This document shows positions 41,666 to 41,764 of a stretch of 41,764 bases of DNA, in pieces. A program made the position numbers and the translations under genes. Every line of letters starts with the position of its first letter. Within the stretch, counting starts at the first letter, position 1. The stretch lies in NCBI GenBank assembly GCA_017456845.1, contig JAFTIP010000051.1:1-41764 (forward strand), given 5' to 3'. The DNA comes from Ruminococcus sp. (GTDB taxonomy: Bacteria > Bacillota > Clostridia > Oscillospirales > Acutalibacteraceae). The notes below the pieces were generated by a model. It worked only from the letters and a program-made list of their open reading frames with translations. It had not been told where the DNA came from and searched no databases.

Positions 41666-41703
41666 AAAAGCAGGAGAGAATTATTACGTTCTCTCCTGCT
41701 TTT
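41666..41703. terminator. Terminator between clpC and the poly-Asp gene
   Basis: A perfect 15-bp stem (arms 41666-41680 and 41689-41703, AAAAGCAGGAGAGAA and its complement) with an 8-base loop. It lies between convergent stop codons and is flanked by T or A tracts, so it can act both ways. Confidence 0.85.
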
Positions 41704-41718
41704 AGTTATATATGGAAA

Positions 41719-41764
41719 TTATTCGTCGTTGTCGTCATCGTCGGTGTCGTCATCGTCGTCGTCA
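41719..41764 (-). CDS. C-terminus of a protein with poly-aspartate tail (partial)
   Basis: On the minus strand the window edge reads in frame DDDDDDTDDDDNDE followed by TAA (41719-41721), the last 14 residues of a gene that starts outside the window. Such acidic tails occur, for example, in the RNA polymerase delta subunit and in several small Firmicute proteins; 14 residues are not enough to decide. The GAC/GAT repeats look like a microsatellite but keep the reading frame. Confidence 0.6.
   Translation of the reverse strand, partial: DDDDDDTDDDDNDE

Noticed and set aside
41719-41764. Trinucleotide microsatellite at the window edge
   Set aside because: The GTC/ATC repeats are the minus-strand codons of an Asp-rich tail that ends in a stop codon next to a terminator.

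Overview
The window reads as chromosomal DNA of a low-to-moderate GC Firmicute of the Ruminococcaceae/Oscillospirales type, most like a gut Ruminococcus. The evidence is the Gram-positive spc/alpha ribosomal operon order, strong AGGAGG ribosome-binding sites, a ctsR-mcsA-mcsB-clpC operon, and two secreted proteins that end in type I-like dockerin modules. The dockerins imply a cohesin/dockerin (cellulosome-like or amylosome-like) surface system elsewhere in the genome. The placement is inferred from gene content only; no database was searched.

Layout. Bases 1-8213 (+): the end of rplF, then rplR, rpsE, rpmD, rplO, secY, adk, map, a small KOW-domain gene, infA, rpmJ, rpsM, rpsK, rpsD, rpoA, rplQ and a terminator. 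Bases 8287-11940 (+): a 1182-residue secreted papain-family peptidase with accessory domains, a Thr/Glu/Pro-rich repeat linker and a dockerin, with its own promoter and terminator. Bases 11954-14107: a minus-strand ECF sigma factor, membrane anti-sigma-like protein and lipoprotein cassette, bracketed by inverted copies of a repeat of about 70 bp. Bases 14033-15966 (-): a split transketolase. Bases 16052-18911 (+): coaX, an ECF-transporter S component (possibly pantothenate), birA and a flavin-reductase-like gene. Bases 18881-25547 (-): a MacB-type ABC transporter with a very large outer domain, a membrane glycosyltransferase 2, and a CotH-kinase protein with a dockerin. Bases 25597-28326 (+): a nucleotide-sugar epimerase/dehydratase and a polysaccharide pyruvyl transferase. 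Bases 28334-29954 (-): a BlaI-family repressor followed by a LicD-family gene. Bases 29964-36491 (+): MATE transporter, small DUF6514-like gene, LOG-family gene, MBL/beta-CASP nuclease, second MATE transporter and a diacylglycerol-kinase-like gene. Bases 36561-36941: a doubtful small membrane protein. Bases 37082-41703 (+): the CtsR-controlled clpC operon. The window ends inside a minus-strand gene with a poly-Asp tail.

How it fits together. The first 8 kb is core translation, secretion and transcription. The rest is largely cell-surface biology: two dockerin proteins, five genes of glycan or lipid-polymer type (GT2, epimerase, pyruvyl transferase, LicD, diacylglycerol-kinase-like), three export systems, and a sigma/anti-sigma/lipoprotein set that could sense the envelope. 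The two dockerins share the same Ala-Thr recognition pair in every segment, so they may dock on the same cohesins. I see no complete new defence or mobile system. The least explained items are the repeat-flanked sigma cassette, the BlaI-LicD pair without a BlaR1 sensor, and the promoter that fires into a terminator hairpin at 31515-31577. No tRNA, rRNA, transposase or CRISPR array was seen.
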